DNA of 64,000 nucleotides from Anaerolineaceae bacterium (GCA_020634115.1 JACKCH010000023.1:8817-72816); one strand, 5' to 3'. Numbered from the stretch's first letter, positions 1 through 9,312 are shown. Made by a program: numbers and translations. The notes: generated from the letters alone by a model not told the origin.

Positions 1-146
1 CAGTTTGACCTGTCAGAAAGCCCGGACTTGTGGGTATCATAAGGCGGTCATGGTGTATATCTATGTGAAATGTATCGGGATAAATGGCCTTCAGTGAAAA
101 GCGATGAGTCATCAGCTTTCAGAAAAAGATAGCGCAATGGCCTGAC

Positions 147-232
147 AGCTGGTTTGCTAGAAAGCCTAAAATGCTAAAGTGCTAACAAGCTAAAATGCTA
201 ACCCGCCAGTGGCTAGAAGCCGGCAGCCAGCG
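147..232. repeat. intergenic repeat, GCTAA/CAGCCAG family, copy 1
   Basis: This AT-then-GC patch is built from short imperfect words such as ATGCTAA, GTGCTAAC, AGCTA, GGCTAGAAGCC and CAGCCAG. A clearly related patch lies at 18551-18643 with the same order of words. It fills most of the gap before the first gene. No reading frame or RNA fold is evident, and bases 1-146 also show no gene. Confidence 0.6.
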
Positions 233-284
233 GCCTTACATCAACTTATACGGTAATCTGAATCAAAGAATCTGAAAACGAGCG

Positions 285-1841
285 ATGAAACTGAACTTCA
301 AACTCCTGTTAATCTGCCTCGCGGCGCTGGCGCTGCGGCTGGCGCTACTCCCCTTCATCCAGCATCCCGGCATCGGGGATTCCAACCACTACTACAACCT
401 GGGCATTTTCCTGGCTGAAGGGCGCGGCTATACGATTGACTACATCTGGCAGTATAACAACCCGCCCGCTGACCTGGTTCACCCGGAGGACTACTGGATG
501 CCCCTCACCGGGCTGTTTCCGGCGGTGGCGTTTAAGCTGTTCGGCGTGAGCGTGACGGCGGCGCTGCTGCCCTTCGTGCTGATGGGCGCGTTGATTCCGG
601 CGCTGGCGTATTGGGCCGGGCGGCAGTTTGGCCTCGGTGAAGGGGCGGCGCTGTTCGGTGGGGCGGCGGCGGGCGTGCTGCCGGAATTCGTCCTCAATTC
701 GCTGCGAACGGATACTACCGTTCCAAATTTGCTGCTGGTCGGCGTGAGTATCCTGCTGCTGACACGCGGCCTGCGACGCGGCGGGGCGCTCAACTTCATC
801 GGGAGCGGGCTGGCGGCGGGGCTGGCCTACCTGACCCGCAGCGATAGTTCGCTGCTAATGCCGATGTTGGCGGCGACGCTGGTCGTCTACTGGCGATGGG
901 GCAAGCCAACGGTGACGCGGATTCCCTGGCTGTACGTGGCCCTGATGCCGCTGGTAGCTATATTGATCGCGTTGCCCTGGAGTCTGCGGAATCTCGAATT
1001 GACCGGCACGATTTCCACGCCCAAGCTCGACTATATGTTTTACCTCACGGATTTCCGCGACCATTGGGTGTACAGTACCGAACTCAACCTGCAAACCTAT
1101 CTCGCCAGCCAGACTCCGGCGCAGTTGATCGGCAAGCGGCTGTTTGAGATGGCCGCCAGCGCCAAACTGCTCTATACCCAGTTGGATGTGTTCCTGCCGG
1201 TGGCGGTGTTCGGTGGATTGCTCCTGCTGCTGCGGGCGCGTGACCGGGAAAAATGGCTGACGCTCGCGCCCACGTTGATTCTGTTGGGCGGGGTGTTCGT
1301 GTTTTACACGATTCTCGTCCCCTTCAAGAGTGAAGGGGGCAGTTTCAAAAAAGAGTACCTGACGGTGATTCCGCTGCTGCTGCCGCTGGCCGGGTACGCG
1401 CTGGAAAAGGCGGTGGCAGACCAACGAATGCGCCTGGGTGTGATGGCGCTGGCGCTGCTGTTCACCGGGGCGAATGCGGTGGAACTGGTGCGGGCGGATG
1501 CGCGGTTCGCCGCCAATTACCTCAACACCATGCGCGGCGTGGCAGCGGAAGCGCAGGCGCTGCCCGATACCAATGGCGATGGCGAGATTATCCTGATGGC
1601 GCAAGACCCGTTCATGCTGCGCTTTGTAGGGATTCGCTCGGTGATGATCCCGATGGAAAATCGCGACGTGATTCTCGAAGTGGCGCAGCGTTACGGCGTG
1701 GACTACATCATGCTGCCGCCGGATCGCCCCGCGCTGGATGTCATCTACAACGGGACGGAAACCGACCCCCGCTTTATCCCGATCTATGACTCTACCGGTA
1801 AACTGGCATTTTATGGCCTGGATTACACGGCGGGGGAGTGA
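285..1841 (+). CDS. GT39/ArnT-like membrane glycosyltransferase
   Basis: A 518-residue integral membrane protein. It opens with a hydrophobic helix (about residues 7-25) and a periplasmic loop holding an acidic GDS motif near residue 31, followed by roughly ten membrane helices and a soluble C-terminal domain of about 110 residues. This layout fits the dolichyl/undecaprenyl-phosphate-sugar-dependent transferases of the PMT/ArnT (GT39) type, which move a lipid-linked sugar onto an acceptor outside the membrane. The ATG at 285 has no strong ribosome binding site. A second protein of the same architecture starts at 2841 and a GT4 enzyme follows at 4324, so a role in envelope glycosylation is likely. 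The substrate cannot be read from the sequence. Confidence 0.72.
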   Translation: MKLNFKLLLICLAALALRLALLPFIQHPGIGDSNHYYNLGIFLAEGRGYTIDYIWQYNNPPADLVHPEDYWMPLTGLFPAVAFKLFGVSVTAALLPFVLMGALIPALAYWAGRQFGLGEGAALFGGAAAGVLPEFVLNSLRTDTTVPNLLLVGVSILLLTRGLRRGGALNFIGSGLAAGLAYLTRSDSSLLMPMLAATLVVYWRWGKPTVTRIPWLYVALMPLVAILIALPWSLRNLELTGTISTPKLDYMFYLTDFRDHWVYSTELNLQTYLASQTPAQLIGKRLFEMAASAKLLYTQLDVFLPVAVFGGLLLLLRARDREKWLTLAPTLILLGGVFVFYTILVPFKSEGGSFKKEYLTVIPLLLPLAGYALEKAVADQRMRLGVMALALLFTGANAVELVRADARFAANYLNTMRGVAAEAQALPDTNGDGEIILMAQDPFMLRFVGIRSVMIPMENRDVILEVAQRYGVDYIMLPPDRPALDVIYNGTETDPRFIPIYDSTGKLAFYGLDYTAGE

Positions 1842-1879
1842 CCAGCGTTATTCATTTTCTATAGACAAAGGTAGTGAGA

Positions 1880-2452
1880 ATGAATTATCTGAATCTATTC
1901 TCTTTGGGTAATCTTGCAATGCTATCGGATTGGCTTGAGGAAACAGGGGAGCTTTATGTTGATGTATATTTCCCGCATAGTGGAAACAGCGGCACAGCAT
2001 ATTTTATCCGCTCTCTGAATGATCTAAAGTCACTTGTACTGCTTCAAAACTGGCCGGAAATCGTATTTACTGTCCTTCGCAGGTTGCAATTTTCGCTTCG
2101 TGGGGTCGCTGATGAGCAACTCTTGGAAAAAGCCTTACAGCAGATACCGGATGGACACCCTTATGAAATTGTGAACCTGAGATACTACCCTGAAAACCGT
2201 AATTTTTGCGGTAGTGGTAAAAGTCACGATGAACTACGCCGCGAACTCAGTGAGGTTTTTGGCGAGATTGTGGGCATTGGACAAGAGCCTGATGTATTTA
2301 GTGGCAAGTTGAGTTCAAACGTGGATGAAGTTTTTGAAGTGCATGTTCTCAGGAAAAATGAATTTCAGATAATCAGAAACCAGGATGCTTACGAGCGATT
2401 TTCCAAAGAACCAAATCGGTATCAATGGATTGCCAATCTTTGGCATGAATAA
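1880..2452 (+). CDS. hypothetical protein
   Basis: A 190-residue soluble protein that I do not recognise. A GTG at 1874 is in frame, but the ATG at 1880 has an AAAGG about 8 bases upstream and is preferred. It has no signal peptide or membrane segment. The middle is acidic and mixed alpha/beta in character, and the C-terminus ends in a Trp-rich tail (RYQWIANLWHE). Base composition is clearly more AT-rich than the GT39-like genes on both sides, which may mark an acquired gene. Its size and isolated position are reminiscent of immunity-type proteins, but nothing in the sequence proves that. Confidence 0.6.
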   Translation: MNYLNLFSLGNLAMLSDWLEETGELYVDVYFPHSGNSGTAYFIRSLNDLKSLVLLQNWPEIVFTVLRRLQFSLRGVADEQLLEKALQQIPDGHPYEIVNLRYYPENRNFCGSGKSHDELRRELSEVFGEIVGIGQEPDVFSGKLSSNVDEVFEVHVLRKNEFQIIRNQDAYERFSKEPNRYQWIANLWHE

Positions 2453-2840
2453 ACACTTATAACCAGAGTATCTTTAGACCGATCTACGATAAATGAAAGA
2501 GGCACGGAATCTACAGGATGGCTTATCCATTCGAGGACCGTGTCTCTGGGTCTGTAAAGAGGAGTGATTACTTTCAGGATATGCGAAACGGAAATGCCCC
2601 GCAGGACGGCTGATCCACACTCACCCTACGGGCAGCCTACGCCGGTCACGCTTGGACGATCCTCACTGGTATTCCCCCCGCGCTTTTGGCACAATGTCCC
2701 CTCAGATAGATGCTATCCATAAATTCGTTTCACAAATCTCCCTCCTATCCGCTGCGCTTGTTTTCCCCTCTCTGTTGACGGAGAGGGGAGGGAGAACCGC
2801 AGGTTCGGAAGGGGTGAGGTAAAAATCACACGGGTTCTCC
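2453..2840. other. 388-bp intergenic region with hairpin and repeat
   Basis: No gene is seen. A hairpin pairs 2498-2507 with 2538-2547 (AGAGGCACGG against CCGTGTCTCT, one wobble) and may end the upstream transcript. From about 2744 to 2823 lies a repeat with CTCCCTC, a GAGAGGGGAGGGAG palindrome arm and GGAAGGGGTGAGG. The same words occur in inverted orientation at 50155-50214 and in shortened form inside the TIR gene near 63910. Confidence 0.5.
2744..2823 (+). repeat. GGGGTGAGG-type palindromic repeat, copy 1
   Basis: The element shares CCCTCTC, GAGGGGAGGGAG, AACC..AGGTTCGG and AAGGGGTGAGGTA with the inverted copy at 50155-50214. It ends about 18 bases before the start codon at 2841. It looks like a non-autonomous intergenic repeat rather than a promoter. 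Confidence 0.55.
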
Positions 2841-4319
2841 ATGACTAAAACCGTGTTCACACGAAAATTGTTGTTCGTCCTGCTGATCGCCGTGGTTGTC
2901 CGCCTGGGCGTGCTGCTGGCCTTCCCCGGCGTGTTCGCCTTCGACCAGACCGGGGCGATACACGGCTCGGATGCCTACGATGCTTATGCCCAGAATCTGC
3001 TGGATACCGGCGTGTATGGCCGGACTCCGGGCGTGCCGGATGCATCTATCCCGCCGCTGTACAGCTACGCGCTGGCCGGGGTGTATGGCCTGCTGGGGCG
3101 CGGCTATATGCAAGTCGGGCTGTTTCACATCCTGTTGGATGTCCTCTCGATCACGATGCTGTATCACCTCAGCAAGCGACTGCTACCATCTACTGAATCA
3201 AATGGTGATGTAGGGGCACATGGCGGTGCGCCCAATACGGGTAGACTGTCTACATTTTGGGCATCCTTCCGCACCCTGCAACCGGATGGCGCGACGGTGG
3301 GGCTGCTGGCCGGACTGTGCTACGCCCTCTACCCCTATCTGATTTTTCAGAATCTGACGCTGATTGACACGCCCTTTTTCATGACGCTGCTGTATGCCTT
3401 CCTGCTGTGTATGGTGCTGCTGCGCGAACGCGAACGGCTGGATAGGGGCGCGTGGCTGCTGGCCGGACTGGGTGGGCTGGTACTCGGTTTCTCAATGCTG
3501 GTGCGGCCCATCACGCCGCCGCTGGCGCTGGCCGTCGCGTTGTGGTTCCTGTTCCGGCGGGGATTGGTGACTTCGATACTCCGCCTGCTGCCGGTGGCGC
3601 TGGTGAGCGCGGCGGTGCTGCTGCCCTGGATTATCCGCAACTATGATGTGTTCGGCGCGTTCGTCCCCATGACGACCACCTCCGGCGCGAATTTCTGGCA
3701 GGGCAACAGCGAATACACGGTGCGTTACTTCCGTGCCGGGTATGATGTGCAGTGGACAGCCCCCGAACTGACCACCGAAGACCCCTACAGCCGCGAGGCC
3801 GACGCCGAACGTTTTGCACTGGCGTTCCAGTTTTTGCGGGAAAACCCGGATAAAATCCCCGAACTGCTGTGGGTGAAATTCCTGGTGTATTGGAGCATTG
3901 ACATTACCCCCCGCCTGAACCCGGTGGACGGCCAACTGCCGCGCCTGGATTACCAGGGTAAACCGCTGGAGGAAGCCGGGGCGGACGGCGAACTGGCACT
4001 GGGCGGACTGCCCCCCGGTGACCCGGTGGGGGCGTATTCCTCGACCCTGTTCGATCAGATCGGGCGGACGGTGCATCGTTTCTATTGGGGCGGCCTGTTT
4101 CTGATTGGTTTCGTCGGACTCGTGCTGACGGCGCGCTACTGGCGGGAAGTCTCGCTGCTGTGGCTGACACAGATTAGCATGACGCTCGTCTATATCGCCT
4201 TTCACCCCTCCACCCGTTACCGTGTTCCCACCGACCCGGTATGGTTTGTGTTTTCGGCGTATGCGCTGCTCTGGCTCTGGCACTATATGATGCAGCGGCG
4301 GGCGGTGAAGGCAGGGTAA
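2841..4319 (+). CDS. GT39-like membrane glycosyltransferase
   Basis: A 492-residue multi-spanning membrane protein. It has a hydrophobic helix at residues 10-25, acidic residues in the first periplasmic loop (GSDAYDAYAQN), and a conserved late-loop motif LPWIIRNYDVFG followed by GANFWQGN, all typical of GT39/ArnT-like lipid-linked sugar transferases. It precedes the GT4 gene by 4 bases, so the two are probably cotranscribed. One oddity: residues about 119-145 are hydrophilic and read through a copy of the TAGGGGCGCA..TGCGCCC intergenic repeat at about 3207-3240, an in-frame insertion in a loop. The acceptor and donor sugars are unknown. Confidence 0.72.
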   Translation: MTKTVFTRKLLFVLLIAVVVRLGVLLAFPGVFAFDQTGAIHGSDAYDAYAQNLLDTGVYGRTPGVPDASIPPLYSYALAGVYGLLGRGYMQVGLFHILLDVLSITMLYHLSKRLLPSTESNGDVGAHGGAPNTGRLSTFWASFRTLQPDGATVGLLAGLCYALYPYLIFQNLTLIDTPFFMTLLYAFLLCMVLLRERERLDRGAWLLAGLGGLVLGFSMLVRPITPPLALAVALWFLFRRGLVTSILRLLPVALVSAAVLLPWIIRNYDVFGAFVPMTTTSGANFWQGNSEYTVRYFRAGYDVQWTAPELTTEDPYSREADAERFALAFQFLRENPDKIPELLWVKFLVYWSIDITPRLNPVDGQLPRLDYQGKPLEEAGADGELALGGLPPGDPVGAYSSTLFDQIGRTVHRFYWGGLFLIGFVGLVLTARYWREVSLLWLTQISMTLVYIAFHPSTRYRVPTDPVWFVFSAYALLWLWHYMMQRRAVKAG

Positions 4320-4323
4320 CGCG

Positions 4324-5430
4324 ATGCGACTCGGTTTTCTGACATCCGACTTACAGCACGGGCATGGTTGGGGACACTACAGCCTGAGCCTGATTCGGGC
4401 ACTGCGGGCGGAAGGCGCGGAAATGACCGTCGTTGCTGCCCACAACACGCCGGACGACTCTGATTTCCCGGTGTTGCCGCTCCTCCCGGCGGTGTCTCCC
4501 CGTGACCGTTTTTTTCTGCCGCGCCTGTCATTCGCCGCCGGGCGAGTTCGTGACGCCCTGAAGGACTGCGACGTGATTCACAGCCACATTGAACCCTATG
4601 CGCCGCTGGCCGTTTGGCTCGCCGGGGAACGCCCGTTGTTCATCACCGGGCATGGTAGCTATGTGCGCCTGCCGCAGACCCGGCGCTGGCCGGTGGGAAC
4701 GATTTACCGGCGCTCATTCGCGGCGGGGACGATGGTGTGTGTCAGCCACTACACCGAGTCGGTAGCGCGGGCGCTGATGCCAGGATTGCGGACGGTGGTC
4801 GTCAATAACGGCGTGGATATCGAGCGATTCGCCCATCTGCCGCCGCTGGATACACCCCAACGCGGGCCAACCGTGCTGGCGGTGGGTGGCGTGAAAGCCC
4901 GTAAAGGCACGCTCGAACTGGTGCGGGCAATGGCGGTTATCCGGCGAACCCTGCCGGAGGCCCAGTGCGTCATCCTCGGCGGGCAGACCGCTGAACCGGC
5001 TTACACCGAACAAGTCCAGGCAGAAATCGCGGCGCTTGGGCTAACCGACTGCGTGCATCTGCCAGGGCATGTGCCGGAACACACGTTGAAAGCGTGGTAT
5101 GGTGCAGCCGATGTGTTCGCGCTGCCCTCCATGAACGATGGCTGGAAATTCGAGGGGTACGGCCTCGTCCACCTGGAAGCCAGCGCCGCTGGACTCCCGG
5201 TCATCGGCACGACTGGATGCGGCGCGGAGGACGCGGTGGAGGATGGCGTGACCGGCCTGCTCATCCCCCAGGATACTATCGCCACCGCCCTACCGAAGGC
5301 GCTTTTGCGGCTGCTGCACGACCCGGCACTGGCGAGACGGATGGGCGCTGCCGGGCGCGAACGGGCGGCGCGGCAGACCTGGACGCATGTCGCCCGCCGG
5401 ATGCTGGTGGTGTATGGCGATTCAGCCTGA
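4324..5430 (+). CDS. GT4-family glycosyltransferase
   Basis: A 368-residue cytoplasmic GT-B enzyme. The N-terminal half opens with MRLGFLTSDLQHGHGWGHYS, the glycine-rich acceptor-side loop of the family. The second half starts at about residue 178 (VLAVGGVKARKGTLELV) and holds the nucleotide-sugar site, with DVFALPSMNDGWKFEGYGLVHLEASAAGLPVIGT. The E-x7-E signature is seen here as E(GYGLVHL)E. The gene begins 4 bases after the preceding GT39-like gene and probably belongs to the same transcript. It ends facing the ABC exporter genes. Confidence 0.85.
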   Translation: MRLGFLTSDLQHGHGWGHYSLSLIRALRAEGAEMTVVAAHNTPDDSDFPVLPLLPAVSPRDRFFLPRLSFAAGRVRDALKDCDVIHSHIEPYAPLAVWLAGERPLFITGHGSYVRLPQTRRWPVGTIYRRSFAAGTMVCVSHYTESVARALMPGLRTVVVNNGVDIERFAHLPPLDTPQRGPTVLAVGGVKARKGTLELVRAMAVIRRTLPEAQCVILGGQTAEPAYTEQVQAEIAALGLTDCVHLPGHVPEHTLKAWYGAADVFALPSMNDGWKFEGYGLVHLEASAAGLPVIGTTGCGAEDAVEDGVTGLLIPQDTIATALPKALLRLLHDPALARRMGAAGRERAARQTWTHVARRMLVVYGDSA

Positions 5431-5445
5431 GATACACATCACTCC

Positions 5446-5481
5446 AAACAAAAACAGGGCGTCTCGTGCTGAGTCGCCCTG
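5446..5481 (-). terminator. intrinsic terminator of the ABC exporter operon
   Basis: CAGGGCG at 5455-5461 pairs with CGCCCTG at 5475-5481. On the minus strand the stem is followed by a T-rich tract (complement of AAACAAAAA at 5446-5454). It lies between the convergent GT4 and ABC genes and fits a terminator for the minus-strand pair. Confidence 0.65.
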
Positions 5482-5508
5482 CCGTTACATTGCTTACACT
5501 GTATTGGC

Positions 5509-7350
5509 CTACGCTGAGACCGGCTCATCTACCACCGGCATCTCCTGGCTGGCAAACGGGTCGTGTTCACGCTCCATCTCGTCGCGGAACTGCCGCGTAT
5601 ACAGTTCGTAGTAGTGACCGCGCTGTCGCAGCAGTTCACGGTGGCTGCCGATCTCCGCAATCTGGCCTTTTTCGATCACAATGATGCGATCCGCCTTGCG
5701 AATGGTGGAGAGCCGGTGCGCGATGATGAAACTCGTACTGCGTTTCATCAGTTCTTCCATCCCTTGCTGGATGAGCGCCTCAGTCAGTGTATCGACTGAA
5801 CTGGTGGCCTCATCCATGATGAAGATGTCCGGTTTCGCCAGGATCGCCCGCGCCAGGCTAATTAACTGTTTCTGCCCCACCGAGAGCAGCACGCCGCCTT
5901 CACCGACCTGCTCATCATAGCCCTTTTCCAGTGCCATGATGAACTCGTGCGCCCCGGCCAGCTTCGCTGCCGCGATGATCTCATCATCATTCGCGTCCAG
6001 CCGCCCGTAACGCAGGTTTTCGCGCACCGAGCCGGAGAACAGATGTGGCGTTTGCAGCACCACGCCCAACCGGGAGTGAATCGCGTGCAGCGTGTACTCG
6101 GTGTAGTCGCGTCCGGCGATGCGAACCATGCCCCCGCGCGGCTCATAGAAGCGGCTTAAAAGGTTGACAATGGTACTCTTGCCGCCGCCGGTTGGCCCGA
6201 CCAGCGCAATCGTCTCGCCCTGTTTCACCTTCAGGTTGAAGTCCTTCAGCACCGGCTTGTCGGCCTCATAGTAGAACTCCACATGGTCGAACTCGATGTC
6301 CCCGGCAATCGAAACGGCTTCCAACGCGCCGGGACGGTTGACCACTTCTGGCTTGGCGTCCATCAGCGAGAAGAACCGCTCCGCCGAAGCAATCGCCTGC
6401 TGCATCTCTGCGTACACCCGCGCCATTTCCAACACAGGCCACATCATGAACGTGATGTAAGAGACGAAAGCCTGGATGCCACCAATCGTCAGCCCCAGCG
6501 ATTCAACCTGTAACCCACCGAACCAGATGACGCCGCCAACGGCAATCGCGCTCGTGATCTGTACCACTGGAAGGAACAGCGCCGAAAGCCACGCCGCCCG
6601 GTAGGCCGAACGGTACATATCGCTCGCCAGCAGGTCGAACTCGCGCAGGTTTTCGTCTTCGCGCACCAGCGCCTTGACGACGCGCACGCCCGTGATGTTC
6701 TCGTTGTATGTCCCGGTGATCTTCGAGTTGAGTTTACGCACTTTGCGGAACTCCACCAGGATTTTCTGCTTGAACCAGATCGCAATCGCAAACAGGATCG
6801 GGATCAGCACCAAAACCATCAGCGTCAACTGCCAGTGAATGCTGAACATAAAGAACAGCGCCGTGATGATATTCAGCAAGCCCCAGGTGGTATCCAGCAA
6901 GCCCCAGGTCAGCAGGTCAGCGATACGTTCGGTATCGGAAGTCACCCGCGACATAATCCAACCCACCGGAGTCCGGTCAAAGTAGGAGAAGGATAGGTTC
7001 TGCAGGTGGTCGAAAATCTTGCGTCGCAGGTCGTACATCACCCGCTGGCCGAGAACGCCGGTCAGCGAGATGAAGCAGAACACACCCGCCGCAAAAACGA
7101 ACGTGAGCAGGGCGTACTGCGTCCCGATTTCCGTCACTTTATCCCAGTTCCCGGCGGTGATGCCCTCATCAATGATGCGCTTCACCAGGAAGGTGAAATA
7201 CGCCTCGGTGATGGATACTACCGCGATGGCCGACAGGAACCCCACCACCCATTTCCAGTGGGGTTTAACCTGGGCCAGAATCCGCAGCAGCGTACCGCCG
7301 TTGAACTGTGTTTGAAATTCTTCTTCTTCAAATCTCAGGTCAGTTGACAC
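5509..7350 (-). CDS. ABC exporter half-transporter, consensus-site subunit
   Basis: A 613-residue fusion of a six-helix type IV exporter membrane domain (about residues 35-320) and a nucleotide-binding domain. The latter has Walker A GPTGGGKST, a signature of LSVGQ instead of LSGGQ, Walker B with the catalytic glutamate (IFIMDEATSSVDT), and the H-loop in IIAHRLSTI. Its start overlaps the end of the next gene upstream (7340-9157) by 11 bases, so the two are translationally coupled and very likely form a heterodimer. Family members export lipids, peptides or drugs; the substrate is unknown. The partner carries the complementary degenerate residue, which supports a heterodimer with one active ATP site. 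Confidence 0.9.
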   Translation of the reverse strand: MSTDLRFEEEEFQTQFNGGTLLRILAQVKPHWKWVVGFLSAIAVVSITEAYFTFLVKRIIDEGITAGNWDKVTEIGTQYALLTFVFAAGVFCFISLTGVLGQRVMYDLRRKIFDHLQNLSFSYFDRTPVGWIMSRVTSDTERIADLLTWGLLDTTWGLLNIITALFFMFSIHWQLTLMVLVLIPILFAIAIWFKQKILVEFRKVRKLNSKITGTYNENITGVRVVKALVREDENLREFDLLASDMYRSAYRAAWLSALFLPVVQITSAIAVGGVIWFGGLQVESLGLTIGGIQAFVSYITFMMWPVLEMARVYAEMQQAIASAERFFSLMDAKPEVVNRPGALEAVSIAGDIEFDHVEFYYEADKPVLKDFNLKVKQGETIALVGPTGGGKSTIVNLLSRFYEPRGGMVRIAGRDYTEYTLHAIHSRLGVVLQTPHLFSGSVRENLRYGRLDANDDEIIAAAKLAGAHEFIMALEKGYDEQVGEGGVLLSVGQKQLISLARAILAKPDIFIMDEATSSVDTLTEALIQQGMEELMKRSTSFIIAHRLSTIRKADRIIVIEKGQIAEIGSHRELLRQRGHYYELYTRQFRDEMEREHDPFASQEMPVVDEPVSA

Positions 7351-9157
7351 CCGCCAACTCCTTTTCGATTTCGTCTTCTATGCGCGATTGCAAGTCGTAA
7401 ACCTGCCGGTAGATGCCGTTCTGCGCCAGCAGTTCGCGGTGCGTGCCGCGCTGCACGATGCGCCCTTTATCCAGTACCAGGATCAAATCGGCGTTCATCA
7501 CCGTCTGAATCCGGTGGGCGATCACAAAGGACGTGCGCCCCTTCATGAGTATTTTGAGCGCCTCCCGAATTTGCTCCTCGGTTTCGGTGTCCACCGACGA
7601 GGTGGCGTCATCCAGAATCAGGATGCGCGGGTCTTTGAGCAGTGTGCGGGCGACGGTCACGCGCTGTTTCTGCCCGCCGGAAAGCGTCACGCCGCGTTCA
7701 CCGACGAGCGTGCTGTAGCCTTCCGGGAAGCTCATGATGACCTCATGCACCGCTGCCGCCCGCGCCGCCGCTTCCACTTCTGCGTCGGAAACCTCGCGCC
7801 CCACGCCGTAGGTGATGTTTTCACGGATCGAGCGGGAAAACAGGAACGGCTCTTGCTCGACAATCCCGATTTCCTGGCGCAGATAGTGCCGGACATACTC
7901 GCGCAGTTCCACACCATCTATCGTAATCGAACCGCTGGTGTAGTCGTAAAAACACGGCAGCAGGTTGACTAACGTTGTCTTGCCGGAACCCGTTGAACCG
8001 AGCAGGGCGATCACCTGCCCGGCCCGCGCCGTAAAGCTGATGTCGTGCAGTACCGGTGTGTCGCTCTGGTCATAGCCAAAATTCACGTCTTTGAATACGA
8101 CATCACCATGCAGGTGACTTTCTTTTGCCCACTTGCCCTCGGCCAGCGGCTCCTGTGCTTCCCCGATAATGTCCATCACGCGCTCATAAGAAACCATCCC
8201 GGTAGACATATGGACGATGAGCCGCCCCAGGTTGCGCATCGGGTTGATGATCCAGGTGATGATGCCGACATAGGCCAGGAACGTGCCGATGGTGATTTCG
8301 TCATTCAGCACCATGTACGCGCCCAGGAAGTAGCCACCGAGCAACTGGAATCCGGTCAGCAGGTCGGTGATCGGCCAGAATGCCGAGTGCATCAGCATGA
8401 ACCGCTTGCCCAGCCGGTATTTTTCCCGGTTGTCACCGTCGAACTTATTGCGTTCGTAGTCCTGGCGGGCGAAGGCTTTCACCACCCGTACCCCACTCAG
8501 GTTTTCCTGTAAGGTCGTGGATACCACTGCATCCTGTTCCTGGTACTTTTCATAAGCGGCGGAAACACGCCGGAAAAAGAACAGCGACATAATCACCACG
8601 ACTGGCACAACGATGACCGAAGCCAGGGCGAGTTTGACATTGAGTGCCATCAGCGCCCCAAAGTTGATGCTGAACAGCAGCAGAATCCGCCCGATGCCGA
8701 TGGCCTGTTCCGAGAAAAAGCGGCGAATGGCGTCTACATCCGAAGTCGAACGCTGAATCAGTTCACCGGTCTGCATCCGGTCATGGTACGTGAACGACAG
8801 GCGCTGGATGTGGTCGAACATATAATTCCGCAGCCGCAGCGCAATGCCCTCCGACGTACGCGCCGCCAGCCGCCCACTCAGCGAACTGAATGAGCCTTGC
8901 AGGATTGCCAGCCCGATAAAACCGAGCGCAATCGGCGGCAGCACTGCAATCGGATCACCTTCCTGCAGGGCGGTATCCACGAAATAGCGGATCAGCAAAA
9001 ATGATGCGGTCTGCATCACTGCGCCCAGCCCCAGGGAGATGATGGCTGCGAAATAGATGCCACGGAACCCGGTCATCATCCGCCAGAAACCGGCCAAACG
9101 CCGCCTGGAGTACGCTTCTTTCAGATTGTATGCTGGTAAACGAACCGATGTTGCCAC
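7340..9157 (-). CDS. ABC exporter half-transporter, degenerate-site subunit
   Basis: A 605-residue half-transporter with membrane domain at about residues 25-320 and a nucleotide-binding domain with Walker A GSTGSGKTT and canonical LSGGQKQR. Walker B reads LILDDATSSVDT, so aspartate replaces the catalytic glutamate. In heterodimeric exporters of the TM287/288 type this change marks the subunit that contributes Walker A/B to the degenerate ATP site; the partner's variant LSVGQ signature would face that same site. This is the first gene of a two-gene operon, and a sigma70-like promoter lies at 9284-9312. Confidence 0.9.
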   Translation of the reverse strand: MATSVRLPAYNLKEAYSRRRLAGFWRMMTGFRGIYFAAIISLGLGAVMQTASFLLIRYFVDTALQEGDPIAVLPPIALGFIGLAILQGSFSSLSGRLAARTSEGIALRLRNYMFDHIQRLSFTYHDRMQTGELIQRSTSDVDAIRRFFSEQAIGIGRILLLFSINFGALMALNVKLALASVIVVPVVVIMSLFFFRRVSAAYEKYQEQDAVVSTTLQENLSGVRVVKAFARQDYERNKFDGDNREKYRLGKRFMLMHSAFWPITDLLTGFQLLGGYFLGAYMVLNDEITIGTFLAYVGIITWIINPMRNLGRLIVHMSTGMVSYERVMDIIGEAQEPLAEGKWAKESHLHGDVVFKDVNFGYDQSDTPVLHDISFTARAGQVIALLGSTGSGKTTLVNLLPCFYDYTSGSITIDGVELREYVRHYLRQEIGIVEQEPFLFSRSIRENITYGVGREVSDAEVEAAARAAAVHEVIMSFPEGYSTLVGERGVTLSGGQKQRVTVARTLLKDPRILILDDATSSVDTETEEQIREALKILMKGRTSFVIAHRIQTVMNADLILVLDKGRIVQRGTHRELLAQNGIYRQVYDLQSRIEDEIEKELAGVN

Positions 9158-9238
9158 AGCATCCCTCCTCGATAACCCCGCCGACCCTTTCTAGTCATTG
9201 CAATTGCGGTTGAAGCCTGGCGGTGGGCACAAAAAGAC

Positions 9239-9267
9239 CGTGTTTGCAGGCGTAAAACACAAACACG
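9239..9267. other. inverted repeat in exporter leader
   Basis: CGTGTTTG at 9239-9246 pairs with CAAACACG at 9260-9267. It lies between the predicted minus-strand promoter and the start codon of the exporter operon, so it would be in the mRNA leader. It may be an operator or a leader hairpin; no protein partner is evident. Confidence 0.35.
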
Positions 9268-9283
9268 ATATAGTTCGTAAAGT

Positions 9284-9312
9284 ATCATAACGGGTCACAT
9301 AGGTTTTGACAA
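9284..9312 (-). promoter_or_regulatory. sigma70-like promoter of the exporter operon
   Basis: On the minus strand TTGTCA (9312-9307) is followed after exactly 17 bases by TATGAT (9289-9284), five of six matches in each box. The exporter start codon lies about 120 bases downstream. The rest of 9158-9572 holds no other recognisable feature. Confidence 0.55.

Noticed and set aside
855..1604. Minus-strand open frame of 249 codons
   Set aside because: It is antisense to the GT39-like membrane protein and has low-complexity Arg/His/Gln composition.
3492..4283. Minus-strand open frame of 263 codons
   Set aside because: It is antisense to the second GT39-like gene with no recognisable domain.
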